Shown piece after piece: positions 51,114 to 60,844 of a stretch of DNA of 64,000 nucleotides. This stretch comes from an uncultured Lachnospiraceae bacterium (GTDB lineage: Bacteria; Bacillota; Clostridia; Lachnospirales; Lachnospiraceae): NCBI GenBank assembly GCA_910577825.1, contig CAJTOK010000003.1, positions 1 through 64,000 on the forward strand, read 5' to 3'. Position numbers and translations under genes: made by a program. A model generated the notes under the pieces. The model did no database searches. It saw only the letters and a program-made list of their open reading frames with translations, and was not told where the DNA came from. The stretch's first letter is position 1. Each line of letters opens with the position of its first letter.

Positions 51114-53834
51114 ATGGAGGAGGTAAAAGAAGAAACCAGGGAAGAACTGCTTTTAACTGATTTAATAAATGTAAGTACACTGCAGAAAATGCAGGATACA
51201 TTTTCAATGATGACAGGAATGGCTTCAATGACTGTAGATGCTGCCGGGAATATGGTAACAACCCCTTCCAATTATACAGATTTCTGCATGAAACTTATAC
51301 AGACTACAGAAAAAGGCAGGAAGCTGTGTAAAGACTGCCTGCTGGAAGTAGAAAAAAATATGTCCCTGGATGATAAAAAAGGTTTGTGTAAATACTGCTG
51401 CCATGCGGGTTTTATGACTTTTGCAGCACCTATTATGGCAAATAATATTATGGCAGGATGTTTTTTAAGCGGACAGGTGCTTACAGAACCAATAAGCAGG
51501 GAGAAATTAGAAGAAACAGCCATAGAAACAGGGATAGACGTAGAAACGCTTGCAGAAGCAGCAAGTAAAATAAAAATTGCAGATGAAGCTGTTATAGATA
51601 AGGCGGCTTTTGTAGTTGCAGATATTGCAAATATACTTTCAGAATTTGCAAGTAATAAAAACCAGATTTATATGAATAATTTGCAGCTGGAGAAAACCTC
51701 CAATATGAAATCGGATTTCCTTGCCAATATGAGCCATGAAATACGTACACCTATGAATGCTGTAATCGGGATGGCAGAAATGGCACTGCGTGAGGAGATT
51801 TCCCCAGCAGCAAGGAATTACATAAGCCAGATTAAATCTTCAGGCCAGGCACTTCTTACAATTATTAATGATATACTTGATTTCTCTAAAATTGAATCTG
51901 GTAAAATGGATATTAATGAAGTTGATTATGAACCCATGTCTGTTGTTAATGATGTGGTAAATATAATTATGACACGCATTGGCAATAAGAAAATGGAATT
52001 TACCATTGATATAAATCCTGACCTGCCACATGAACTTCATGGTGATAATATCCGCATTAAGCAGATTTTAGTAAACCTTGCAAATAATGCAATAAAATTT
52101 ACCAAAGAGGGAAATGTACATCTGCAAATGGATTTTAAAAGGACAAAAGAAAATGAAATTATGATGCTTGTAAGTGTTTCTGATACAGGAAGCGGCATAA
52201 AAAAAGAGGATATGGGCAAGCTTTTCAGGTCTTTCCAGCAGGTAGACAGCAAACGCAACCGCAATATTGAAGGGACAGGGCTGGGCCTTGCGATATGCAA
52301 ACAGCTTATATCCCTTATGGGTGGTGATATAAAAGCAGAAAGCGTATATGGGAAAGGCAGCAGGTTTACATTTAAACTTCCACAGAAAGTAGTAAGTAAT
52401 ATAGCTTCTATTGACAGGAAGCAGGAAGATATAACAGTTGCAGCGCTTGTGGAAAATAAATATATAAAAAAACAGATGAAGAGGGATATGTTAAAATTTG
52501 TAACAGAGTATTTTAACATTGAATCAGAGGAGGAACTTTTACTGTTAAAAGAAAGGCAGGCTTCATACCTGTTTGTAGAACAGACATTATTTACAGATAC
52601 AGTACAGGATTTCCTGAGAAATAACCCTGCCATAACAGGGGTGGTGATTATTAATTTCAGGGCAACACGTTCGTACAATATACCAAATGTGCGTGTAATA
52701 AAAAAGCCGCTGTATTCTTTAATCCTGGCAAATATTTTCCATGGGGATATTGTATATCCAAACTTTGCACAGATGGAAGCAGATGACTTTGATTTTACTG
52801 CACCTGATGCAGAAATACTTGTAGTAGATGATAATTCTGTAAACCTTACTGTTGTACAGGGCCTTTTAAACCCGCTAAATATGAAGATAGAAACAGCAGT
52901 CAGCGGCAAGGAGGCTGTTAATAAGATAATTAACAAAAAGTATGATGTTATTTTTATGGACCATATGATGCCAGAAATGGACGGAGTGGAAACTACAAGG
53001 GTTATACGCCGTATGCTTGGGGAAAACGGGCAGGTGCCTATTATAGCGCTTACTGCAAATGCAGTTGATGGCACAAGGGAACTCTTTATCAATGAAGGCA
53101 TGGACGACTTTGTAGCAAAGCCTATAGAATTAAGGATTATTACAGCAATACTGAAAAAGTGGCTTCCTAAAGAAAAGATTATAAAAGCCAGGAAAGAGGA
53201 AGGCAGCGGTAAAGGGGTTATAGATGAAAATACCAAAAAAGAACTTATGGCAACAGGGCTTGATGTGGATATGGCACTGAAACTTCTTGGAAGCTGGGAA
53301 CTGTTCTGGTCTGTATTAAAGGAATATTACCGTGTTATAGATAAAAAATATGCCTTAATAAAAGAATACTGGCAGAACGGTAACTGGAAAGATTATACGG
53401 TCGAAGTACATGCACTGAAAAGCTCATCAAGGCAGATAGGCGCTAACGGGCTTGCACAGATGGCAGAACGCATGGAAGCTGCTGGCAAAGCAGGGGATGC
53501 AGGATTAATACATAAAACTACACCGGCAATGCTTAGTAAGTATATAGAATATAAGGATATACTAAAACCATATTTTGCAGAGAAAAGTACAGGACATGGA
53601 GGCAGGCAGGCGGATATAAAGAAACTTGGGGAGTTCTTTAAAAGAATGGAAGATGCACTTGAAAACCTTGATACAGACAGCATGGAGGAAGTTATAATTG
53701 ATATGGATAAGTATTCATACAGCAGTAAACAGGAAGAATACTTTGAAAGGCTTAAAAATGCAGTTGAGGATATTGACACAGAACAATGTGGGGAAATCCT
53801 TGTTTTATGGAGGGAATGTGTGCAGGATAACTGA
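51114..53834 (+). CDS. Hybrid histidine kinase with PocR sensor, receiver and Hpt domains
   Basis: A 906-residue soluble kinase. The N-terminal PocR domain (about 14-180) keeps conserved cysteines (TDFC, CKDC, CKYCCH), suggesting small-ligand or metal/redox sensing. HisKA has H208 in SHEIRTPMN; HATPase boxes follow (NLANNAIKF, DTGSG, GTGLGLAICKQL). A degenerate receiver-like region (about 440-550) precedes an intact receiver (about 565-685, VVDDNSVN; FMDHMMPEMDG; AKPIE). A C-terminal Hpt-like domain (about 710-810) has His in VHALKSSSRQIG, then helical sequence. No membrane segment, so it senses a cytoplasmic signal. A complete internal phosphorelay is present. Confidence 0.88.
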   Translation: MEEVKEETREELLLTDLINVSTLQKMQDTFSMMTGMASMTVDAAGNMVTTPSNYTDFCMKLIQTTEKGRKLCKDCLLEVEKNMSLDDKKGLCKYCCHAGFMTFAAPIMANNIMAGCFLSGQVLTEPISREKLEETAIETGIDVETLAEAASKIKIADEAVIDKAAFVVADIANILSEFASNKNQIYMNNLQLEKTSNMKSDFLANMSHEIRTPMNAVIGMAEMALREEISPAARNYISQIKSSGQALLTIINDILDFSKIESGKMDINEVDYEPMSVVNDVVNIIMTRIGNKKMEFTIDINPDLPHELHGDNIRIKQILVNLANNAIKFTKEGNVHLQMDFKRTKENEIMMLVSVSDTGSGIKKEDMGKLFRSFQQVDSKRNRNIEGTGLGLAICKQLISLMGGDIKAESVYGKGSRFTFKLPQKVVSNIASIDRKQEDITVAALVENKYIKKQMKRDMLKFVTEYFNIESEEELLLLKERQASYLFVEQTLFTDTVQDFLRNNPAITGVVIINFRATRSYNIPNVRVIKKPLYSLILANIFHGDIVYPNFAQMEADDFDFTAPDAEILVVDDNSVNLTVVQGLLNPLNMKIETAVSGKEAVNKIINKKYDVIFMDHMMPEMDGVETTRVIRRMLGENGQVPIIALTANAVDGTRELFINEGMDDFVAKPIELRIITAILKKWLPKEKIIKARKEEGSGKGVIDENTKKELMATGLDVDMALKLLGSWELFWSVLKEYYRVIDKKYALIKEYWQNGNWKDYTVEVHALKSSSRQIGANGLAQMAERMEAAGKAGDAGLIHKTTPAMLSKYIEYKDILKPYFAEKSTGHGGRQADIKKLGEFFKRMEDALENLDTDSMEEVIIDMDKYSYSSKQEEYFERLKNAVEDIDTEQCGEILVLWRECVQDN

Positions 53835-53867
53835 ATAATTTCTATAATGTGTACTATTTGTTTTTAT

Positions 53868-53937
53868 ATTTCCTGCGGGGGAATGCTTATGCTGTAATAA
53901 CAGCAGACATCCCCTGGCAGGAAATTTTTTTATTATA
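53868..53937 (+). terminator. Terminator after the kinase gene
   Basis: ATTTCCTGC pairs with GCAGGAAAT, with GGGGGA/TCCCC inside and a further small hairpin in the loop, followed by TTTTTTT. Confidence 0.8.
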
Positions 53938-54011
53938 CAACCAGTTTTAGAAAAAAACGTACTTATATGGTGAAAGCTGCTTTCATAAAAAATACAAGGA
54001 GGCTGGTATAT

Positions 54012-54569
54012 GTGAAAGATGAAGAAATTATAAATTTATATTGGGAAAGGGATGAAAGGGCAGTTGCTGAAACATCGTTAAAGTATGGAAAACTTTGTAA
54101 TTATATTGCCAATAACATCCTGTCAAATTATGAAGACAGTGAGGAATGTGTTAATGATACTTATTTTGCAGTATGGAACCTGATTCCTTCCAGACATCCG
54201 GACAGGTTCCGGGCATTTATAAGCAAGATTGCAAGAAACCTGGCTTTGAAAAGATATGAGTATATATCTGCTTCAAAACGTAACCCTGCCATGGTTACAT
54301 CTTTAGAGGAATTAAGTGACTGTGTATCCGGGAAGGGAAGTGTAGAATCAGAGATTGAAAAGAAACATATAGAAGAAACAATTAATAAGTTCCTTTGGCA
54401 GCAGGACATTGAAAAAAGGAATATTTTCATACGCAGGTACTGGTATTTTGATTCTATAAGGGATATTTGCCAGTATACAGGTTTTGGGGAAAGCAAAGTA
54501 AAATCAATGTTATATGAGATGCGCCGTAAACTGAGGAGATATTTAGAAAGTGAGGGAATTGAAGTATGA
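54012..54569 (+). CDS. Sigma-70 family RNA polymerase factor (ECF-like)
   Basis: A 185-residue sigma factor. Region 2 is seen in YEDSEECVNDTYFAVWNLIPSRHPDRFRAFISKIARNLALKRY (about 45-88) and region 4 in FIRRYWYFDSIRDICQYTGFGESKVKSMLYEMRRKLRRYL (about 137-176). I choose GTG at 54012 because AAGGAGG lies correctly upstream; the ATG at 53967 has no site. The stop overlaps the next gene by 4 bases, the usual coupling of an ECF sigma with its anti-sigma factor. Confidence 0.85.
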   Translation: MKDEEIINLYWERDERAVAETSLKYGKLCNYIANNILSNYEDSEECVNDTYFAVWNLIPSRHPDRFRAFISKIARNLALKRYEYISASKRNPAMVTSLEELSDCVSGKGSVESEIEKKHIEETINKFLWQQDIEKRNIFIRRYWYFDSIRDICQYTGFGESKVKSMLYEMRRKLRRYLESEGIEV

Positions 54570-55177
54570 ATAAAAAACAGTTTTCAGAACATATCGGGAA
54601 TATTGACGACAGGCTTGTAGAGCAGGCATGGGAAATACCAAATTATGCAAAAAAACACCATAAAGAAAGAACCAGGCGTTTTATTGCTGCTGCCGCAGTT
54701 TTTGTACTTATGGTATGCAGCTTTAGCGCAGGGGCATTTGTTTTTGCACATGAAACAGTAGTGGAAATACCAGTAAAACAGGAAATGGCGGTATTAGGGG
54801 AAACAGGCATTACATTAGTGCTGCCAGATACATGGAAAGGAAAGTATTTAATAGAAAAAAATGGAGAGAATTATATCTTCTTCAATAAACAGATACGGGA
54901 AGCAGCAGGCAGTGAAAAGGATGTATTGGACGGGGGCGTATTATTTTATATTGTCTGTTATGATGAAGCAATGACCCCGGAGCAGTTTGAACAAAATGGA
55001 TATGGTTTTGTACAATATAAGTACCTGTTTTCAACCAGTGACAAAACATATGTACTCTGTTATGCAAGCGATGTGCAATGGGACCCGGACAATCCGGAAC
55101 AGGAAGCTGCATACCAGAAGATGGAATCAGAAATAAAGGATATTAAGTTTATAGTTAATAATGTACTTGCAGGTTAA
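54566..55177 (+). CDS. Membrane protein, probable anti-sigma factor
   Basis: A 203-residue protein with a cytoplasmic N-terminus (about 1-35), one membrane segment (about 37-58) and an extracytoplasmic domain (about 60-203) rich in beta-strand-like sequence. It shares no obvious zinc-binding anti-sigma motif (HxxxCxxC), but its start overlaps the sigma gene by 4 bases and the topology fits an anti-sigma or signal-receiving partner. The outer domain family is not recognised. Confidence 0.65.
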   Translation: MNKKQFSEHIGNIDDRLVEQAWEIPNYAKKHHKERTRRFIAAAAVFVLMVCSFSAGAFVFAHETVVEIPVKQEMAVLGETGITLVLPDTWKGKYLIEKNGENYIFFNKQIREAAGSEKDVLDGGVLFYIVCYDEAMTPEQFEQNGYGFVQYKYLFSTSDKTYVLCYASDVQWDPDNPEQEAAYQKMESEIKDIKFIVNNVLAG

Positions 55178-55267
55178 ACTGCAAATCTGCTCTTGCACTA
55201 TACTGCATTTCCGGTTACAATAAATCCTGTATTCAGATAATTCCAAATACTATATGGAGGAGTAACC

Positions 55268-56275
55268 ATGGGCAGTGTGATAAAAGTTGTAGTTGATGCA
55301 ATGGGCGGGGACAATGCACCAGAAGCGCCTGTAAAGGGGGCAGTTGAAGCAATAGGGGAAGTTTCTGGCCTGGATGTCATACTTACAGGACGGACAGATG
55401 ATATAAACAGGGAACTTGGCAAATATACATATGATAAAGACAGGATAAGCATTGTACATGCAGATGATGTAATTGGGTTTGATGAGCCGCCGGTCATGGC
55501 TATCAGGAAAAAGAAAAATTCATCAGTTGTTGTAGGAATGAACCTTGTAAAACATGGTGATGCAGACGCATTTGTTTCAGCCGGCAGCACAGGGGCAATA
55601 CTTGTAGGCGGGCAGTTTGTTGTAGGCAGGATAAAGGGTGTTGAACGTTCACCACTTGCCCCGCTTATACCTACAGCAAAAGGCCCTGCACTGCTTATTG
55701 ACTGTGGTGCAAATGTAGATGCAAGGGCTTCACACCTTGTACAGTTTGCCAAGATGGGTTCAATATATATGAAATATGTAGCAGGTGTAAAAAATCCAAG
55801 AGTGGCAATAGTAAATATTGGTGCAGAGGAAGAAAAGGGGAATATGCTGGTTAAAGAAACATATCCTTTATTAAAGGAATGTACAGATATTAATTTTACA
55901 GGAAGCATAGAAGCAAGGGATATACCAAAAGGGGATGCAGATGTTATAGTCTGTGAAGCATTTGTTGGAAATGTAATACTAAAGCTTTATGAAGGGCTTG
56001 CATCAACACTTATGGGAAAGGTAAAAGAAGGGCTTATGTCCACTTTAAGAAGCAAGATGGGCGCACTTCTTATAAAACCAGCACTTAAACAGACATTAAA
56101 GCAGTTTGATACATCAGAACAGGGCGGCGCACCACTTCTCGGGCTTAACGGGCTTGTTGTAAAGGCACATGGGAGTTCTGGCCCTTTGGAGATAAAACAG
56201 GCAATAAAACAATGCCTGCAGTTTGGTGAAGAAAAGATTAATGAAAAGATTAAAGAAAACCTGACTATAGAATAA
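55268..56275 (+). CDS. plsX: Phosphate acyltransferase PlsX
   Basis: A 335-residue enzyme that makes acyl-phosphate from acyl-ACP for phospholipid synthesis. Typical blocks: VVVDAMGGDNAPEAPVKGA (about 6-24), SAGSTGAILVGG (about 101-112), RSPLAPLIPT, DCGANVDAR (about 146-154) and GGAPLLGLNGLVVKAHGSS (about 281-299). GGAGG precedes the ATG. It heads the plsX-acpP-rnc-smc-ftsY cluster common in Clostridia. Confidence 0.94.
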   Translation: MGSVIKVVVDAMGGDNAPEAPVKGAVEAIGEVSGLDVILTGRTDDINRELGKYTYDKDRISIVHADDVIGFDEPPVMAIRKKKNSSVVVGMNLVKHGDADAFVSAGSTGAILVGGQFVVGRIKGVERSPLAPLIPTAKGPALLIDCGANVDARASHLVQFAKMGSIYMKYVAGVKNPRVAIVNIGAEEEKGNMLVKETYPLLKECTDINFTGSIEARDIPKGDADVIVCEAFVGNVILKLYEGLASTLMGKVKEGLMSTLRSKMGALLIKPALKQTLKQFDTSEQGGAPLLGLNGLVVKAHGSSGPLEIKQAIKQCLQFGEEKINEKIKENLTIE

Positions 56276-56287
56276 GGTGGTGTGGCA

Positions 56288-56512
56288 ATGGAATTAGAAA
56301 AGCTTCAGGCAATAATATCAGAGGTGCTGCAGACGGATGCGGCTAATATTTCTGCTGACCTGTCCTTTTATGATGACCTTGGGGCAGATTCACTTGAACT
56401 GTTCCAGATAGTTATGGGTGTGGAGAGTGAATTTGATATTGTACTGGACGAGGAAACTGTAAACAGCATAAACACAGTAGAGGATTTGTATAATTTTATT
56501 GTTGCAGGATAG
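56288..56512 (+). CDS. acpP: Acyl carrier protein
   Basis: A 74-residue ACP with the phosphopantetheine serine S35 in LGADSLELFQ. It carries acyl chains for fatty acid synthesis and serves PlsX. The ATG at 56288 follows AAGGTGG; the GTG at 56282 is in frame but lies too close to the site. It starts 12 bases after plsX and ends 13 bases before rnc. Confidence 0.93.
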   Translation: MELEKLQAIISEVLQTDAANISADLSFYDDLGADSLELFQIVMGVESEFDIVLDEETVNSINTVEDLYNFIVAG

Positions 56513-56525
56513 GAGATTGTGCCAG

Positions 56526-57224
56526 ATGAAACAGGATAAAATATTAGAATTTGAAAAAAAGGCTGGTTATAAATTCAGCCAGCCTGATTTGCTTGTTACT
56601 GCGCTTACACACAGTTCATATTCCAATGAAAACAGGCTTAAGAAATATGAGTGTAATGAAAGGCTGGAATTTCTTGGTGATGCTGTGCTTGAACTTGTTT
56701 CCAGTGAATATATATATAATGAAAACCCGGAAAAACCAGAAGGCGATTTAACAAAGACCAGGGCAAGCTATGTATGTGAGCCTACCCTTGCACTGTGTGC
56801 ACGTGAACTTGGGCTTGGGGACTATATACAGCTTGGCAAGGGTGAAGACATAACAGGGGGACGTGAAAGGGATTCTATATTGTCTGATACGCTCGAAGCC
56901 ACTATAGGTGCAGTGTACCTTGACGGTGGGTTTGAGCGCGCCAGAGAGTATATATATAAGCATATATTAAAGGATATAGAGAAGAAAAAGCTGTTCTACG
57001 ACAGCAAAACCATATTGCAGGAAATTGTACAGGGGGACCATCTGGCACTTGAATATGAGCTGCTGGATGAAGAAGGGCCTGACCACAACAAATCATTTAC
57101 AGTATCTGTAAATATAAACGGCAAAAGGGTTGCAGAGGCTACAGACAGGACAAAGAAAAAGGCAGAGCAGTCTGCTGCATACCAGGCAATTTTAAAACTT
57201 GGCACAGGGAAGGACAGGGGATAG
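56526..57224 (+). CDS. rnc: Ribonuclease III
   Basis: A 232-residue double-strand-specific endoribonuclease. The signature NERLEFLGDAVLELV (about 38-52) and second acidic site DTLEATIGAVYLDGG (about 121-135) form the metal centre; a dsRNA-binding domain occupies about 158-227. AGGAG lies 8 bases before the ATG at 56526. It processes rRNA and regulatory RNAs. Confidence 0.94.
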   Translation: MKQDKILEFEKKAGYKFSQPDLLVTALTHSSYSNENRLKKYECNERLEFLGDAVLELVSSEYIYNENPEKPEGDLTKTRASYVCEPTLALCARELGLGDYIQLGKGEDITGGRERDSILSDTLEATIGAVYLDGGFERAREYIYKHILKDIEKKKLFYDSKTILQEIVQGDHLALEYELLDEEGPDHNKSFTVSVNINGKRVAEATDRTKKKAEQSAAYQAILKLGTGKDRG

Positions 57225-57227
57225 CAG

Positions 57228-60200
57228 ATGTATTTAAAAAGTCTTGAAGTACACGGTTTTAAATCATTTGCCAATAAGCTTGTTTTTGAATTCCATGATG
57301 GCATTACTGCTATTGTAGGGCCTAATGGCAGCGGCAAAAGCAATGTTGCAGATGCTGTAAGGTGGGTTTTAGGTGAACAGAGCGCTAAGCAGCTGCGTGG
57401 CGCTAAAATGGAAGATGTTATTTTTGCGGGTACACAGATGCGCAAGCCATTAGGTTTTGCATATGTGGCAATAACTATAAACAATGAAGACCATAAACTT
57501 GATGTGCCGTATGAAGAAGTAAAGATTGCAAGGCGTGTATACCGTTCAGGTGAGAGTGAATATCTTTTAAACGGGGCATCATGCAGGCTTAAAGATGTAC
57601 AGGAACTTCTTTTTGATACGGGCATAGGCAAGGAAGGATATTCCATTATCGGGCAGGGACAGATTGATAAAATACTTAGTGGCAAGCCTGATGAGCGCAG
57701 GGAACTTTTTGATGAAGCAGCAGGAATTGTAAAATATAAGAAGCGCAAGGCGGCAGCAGAGAAGAACCTTGAAGAAGAAAAACAGAACCTTGTGCGTATT
57801 GAAGATGTGCTTGCAGAACTTGGGAGGCAGGCAGGCCCTCTTGAAAGGCAGGCAGAAAAAGCAAGGGAATATTTAAAGTACAGGGATGAGCTTAAAAACC
57901 TTGATGTCAATATGTTTCTTATGGAATATGACAGGACTGGCAAAGAAATTGCAGAAGCAGACAAGAAAATAGAAATTGCAGAAGGTGACATGGAAAAGGC
58001 AGAGGCAAGCCTTGAAGAAAGCAGGCAGCAGTACAAAGAGCTTGAGGAGGGTTTAAATAATTTAAACAGCAGTATTGAAGAAGACACAGAAAACCTTTCT
58101 GCACAGAAATTCCAGTACAATAATTATGAAAATAATATAAAAGTTTTAAATGAACAGATAAATACCATATACCAGAATGAACAGCATTTTAAACACCAGA
58201 TACAGAACTTTAATGAGCGTAAAACTGCCTTTGAAAATGAACTGGAAGATTATAATTCCCAGTCTGTTAGTAATATGGAAGAACTTGGAAAGCTTGAAAC
58301 CTCAAAAAAGGAAAATGAAGCAAAGCTTAAAGAAGTTCTGGAAAAGATAAAAGAAGGCGGGCAGGAAATCCAGAAGTGCCGTGAAAACCTGATGGAGGCA
58401 TTTAATGAAAACTCTGGCATAAAATCAGAAGAGAACAGGTTAAAAACACTTCTTGAACAGAATAATATTAAAAAGGCTGAATTTACACAAAGAGTTATAA
58501 AGAACAAGTCGGATGCTGCTGTTTTTAATGGGATTATGGAAAAAGGGCAGGCTGTCCTTAATGATGTTTCAGAAAAAATTGCCGCAAAAAAGGCTTTAAG
58601 TGAAGAATTTGCACAGACAGCTGCAAAGTTAAACGGGGACAGCAAAAAACTGGAAAGTGAATACAGAAAAGTACAACAGCAGTTCCATATTGAAAATTCC
58701 CGCCTGGATTCCCTTAAAAACATGGCAGAAAGATATGAGGGGTTCGGGCAGAGCATAAGGCGTGTAATGGAGCAGAAGAAAAAGCACAGCGGCATAATAG
58801 GCGTTGTAGCTGATATCCTGCATGTGGAGAAAGAATTTGAAACTGCTGTTGAAACTGCGCTTGGGGGCAGTATACAAAATATTGTTACAGATAATGCACA
58901 GACTGCAAAAGATATGATACAGTACCTTAAAAAGAATAAATACGGGCGTGCCACATTCCTCCCGCTTACTAATATACGTCCCGGGCAGAACATGCTTCCT
59001 GGGGACATTATGGGACAGAAAGGCGTTATAGGGATTGCAGCCTCACTTGTCCATGCAGATGCACAGTTTAGCGGTCTTGTAAAATACCTGCTTGGAAGGC
59101 ATATAGTTGTTGATAATATTGACAATGCCATAGCACTTGCAGATAAATATAACCATACTATAAGGATAGTTACTAAAGAAGGCGATTTATTAAACCCTGG
59201 CGGTACAATGTCTGGCGGTGCATTTAAAAACAATAATAACCTTCTTGGACGCCGCCGTGAGATGGAGGATTTGGAAGAAACAACAAAAGGGCTTAAGGAC
59301 AGGCTTGTAAAAATATCTGCCAGCCTTAAAGATATAGAAATTAAAAGGGCAGAAGTTTCAGAAAAAGAAGCTGGTAATGAAAAGGCAATACAGGAACTTA
59401 TATTGCAGCAGAACACAGCAAAAATTAATTATAACAGGGCTTTAAGCGATTTTAAGGCAAATGAAGAGAAGCTTGCACATATCCATCTTGAAGCAAAGGA
59501 AACTGAACTTAAAAATACTGAACTTAAAAATGCCCTTGATGCAGTTAATTTAAAACTTTCTGGAAATAATGAAAAAAGCAGGTTATATGAAGATAAAATT
59601 TCTGCCCTGAATACACAGCTTGAAGAATGGCGTAATGAAGAAAGCCGTATTTCCCAGGCAAATTCAAACCTTATGGCAGGGATTGCCTCACTTGAAGGCA
59701 GGCGCAGTTTTATTGCTGAGAATATAAGCCGTATAACACAGGAAATAAAGGAAATGGAAAACGGCATTAGTGAAGCCATATTAAACAGCAGCAATACAAG
59801 CAGGCTTGTGGAAGACAAGAAACAGGAAATAGAAGAAGTATTAAAAAACATAGAAGATATAAAGCTTGGAATAGAAGGGCTTACAGAGGGGCTTGAAAGA
59901 AAAAAGGCAAAGCGCATGGAAATGTCTGTAAAAAATAAAGAATGCCTTAAAAGGCGTGAAGAACTGGCAGAACTTGCAGCAGAACTGGATAAAGAGTGTT
60001 TCCGCCTTAATAACCAGAGGGACAAGCTTAATGACAGGATTAATTCTTATACAGAATATATGTGGGAGCAGTATGAACTTACATACCATGGTGCTAAAGC
60101 TTTGGAAACATCAAATACACTAAGCCCCCTGGATATGAAGAACCGTATAGAAGAACTTAAAGGGATGATTAAGTCACTTGGTGATGTTAATGTCAATGCA

Positions 60201-60782
60201 GTAGAACAGTACAATGAACTTATGGAGAGATATGAACTCCTTACAGGGCAGCACGCTGACCTTACAGAAGCCGCAGAAATCCTTGCTGGTGTAATAGAAG
60301 AACTTGATACAGAGATGCGCAGGCAGTTTGAAATGCAGTTTGCAGAGATAAGCAGCCGTTTTAACAATGTATTTAAGGAATTATTTGGCGGCGGAAGGGG
60401 AACTATTGAACTTGTAGAAGGTGAGGACATACTTCTTGCAGGAATTAATATAATAGCACAGCCGCCAGGCAAGAAACTGCAGAATATGATGCAGCTTTCA
60501 GGCGGGGAGAAGGCACTTTCTGCGATTGCACTTCTTTTTGCAATACAAAGCCTTAAACCTTCGCCATTCTGCCTTTTAGATGAAATAGAAGCGGCACTTG
60601 ATGATTCTAATGTTGGAAGGTATGCCCAGTACCTGCATAAACTTACTAAAGACACACAGTTTATTGTAATTACACACCGCAGGGGCACAATGGATGCTGC
60701 TGATATATTATATGGAATAACAATGCAGGAAAAAGGCGTGTCTACACTTGTATCTGTAAATCTACTGGAAGAAAAGGAATAG
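57228..60782 (+). CDS. smc: Chromosome segregation protein SMC
   Basis: An 1184-residue SMC ATPase. N-terminal Walker A GPNGSGKSN (about 32-40), first coiled coil (about 170-500), hinge (about 520-660, GVVADILHVEKEFE to NPGGTMSGGAFK), second coiled coil, and C-terminal head with signature LSGGEKALSAIALLFAIQ (about 1087-1104) and Walker B FCLLDEIEAALDD (about 1111-1123). It compacts and segregates chromosomes with ScpAB. It starts 3 bases after rnc. Confidence 0.96.
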   Translation: MYLKSLEVHGFKSFANKLVFEFHDGITAIVGPNGSGKSNVADAVRWVLGEQSAKQLRGAKMEDVIFAGTQMRKPLGFAYVAITINNEDHKLDVPYEEVKIARRVYRSGESEYLLNGASCRLKDVQELLFDTGIGKEGYSIIGQGQIDKILSGKPDERRELFDEAAGIVKYKKRKAAAEKNLEEEKQNLVRIEDVLAELGRQAGPLERQAEKAREYLKYRDELKNLDVNMFLMEYDRTGKEIAEADKKIEIAEGDMEKAEASLEESRQQYKELEEGLNNLNSSIEEDTENLSAQKFQYNNYENNIKVLNEQINTIYQNEQHFKHQIQNFNERKTAFENELEDYNSQSVSNMEELGKLETSKKENEAKLKEVLEKIKEGGQEIQKCRENLMEAFNENSGIKSEENRLKTLLEQNNIKKAEFTQRVIKNKSDAAVFNGIMEKGQAVLNDVSEKIAAKKALSEEFAQTAAKLNGDSKKLESEYRKVQQQFHIENSRLDSLKNMAERYEGFGQSIRRVMEQKKKHSGIIGVVADILHVEKEFETAVETALGGSIQNIVTDNAQTAKDMIQYLKKNKYGRATFLPLTNIRPGQNMLPGDIMGQKGVIGIAASLVHADAQFSGLVKYLLGRHIVVDNIDNAIALADKYNHTIRIVTKEGDLLNPGGTMSGGAFKNNNNLLGRRREMEDLEETTKGLKDRLVKISASLKDIEIKRAEVSEKEAGNEKAIQELILQQNTAKINYNRALSDFKANEEKLAHIHLEAKETELKNTELKNALDAVNLKLSGNNEKSRLYEDKISALNTQLEEWRNEESRISQANSNLMAGIASLEGRRSFIAENISRITQEIKEMENGISEAILNSSNTSRLVEDKKQEIEEVLKNIEDIKLGIEGLTEGLERKKAKRMEMSVKNKECLKRREELAELAAELDKECFRLNNQRDKLNDRINSYTEYMWEQYELTYHGAKALETSNTLSPLDMKNRIEELKGMIKSLGDVNVNAVEQYNELMERYELLTGQHADLTEAAEILAGVIEELDTEMRRQFEMQFAEISSRFNNVFKELFGGGRGTIELVEGEDILLAGINIIAQPPGKKLQNMMQLSGGEKALSAIALLFAIQSLKPSPFCLLDEIEAALDDSNVGRYAQYLHKLTKDTQFIVITHRRGTMDAADILYGITMQEKGVSTLVSVNLLEEKE

Positions 60783-60844
60783 TATTTTATATATATTTTT
60801 ATTTTATAGTATTTTATTTTGTAGAAAGGCATGGTTTTAGGATT

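Noticed and set aside
52037..53236. Long minus-strand frame (399 codons) inside the hybrid kinase
   Set aside because: Antisense shadow of the kinase and receiver domains; composition is unlike a real protein.
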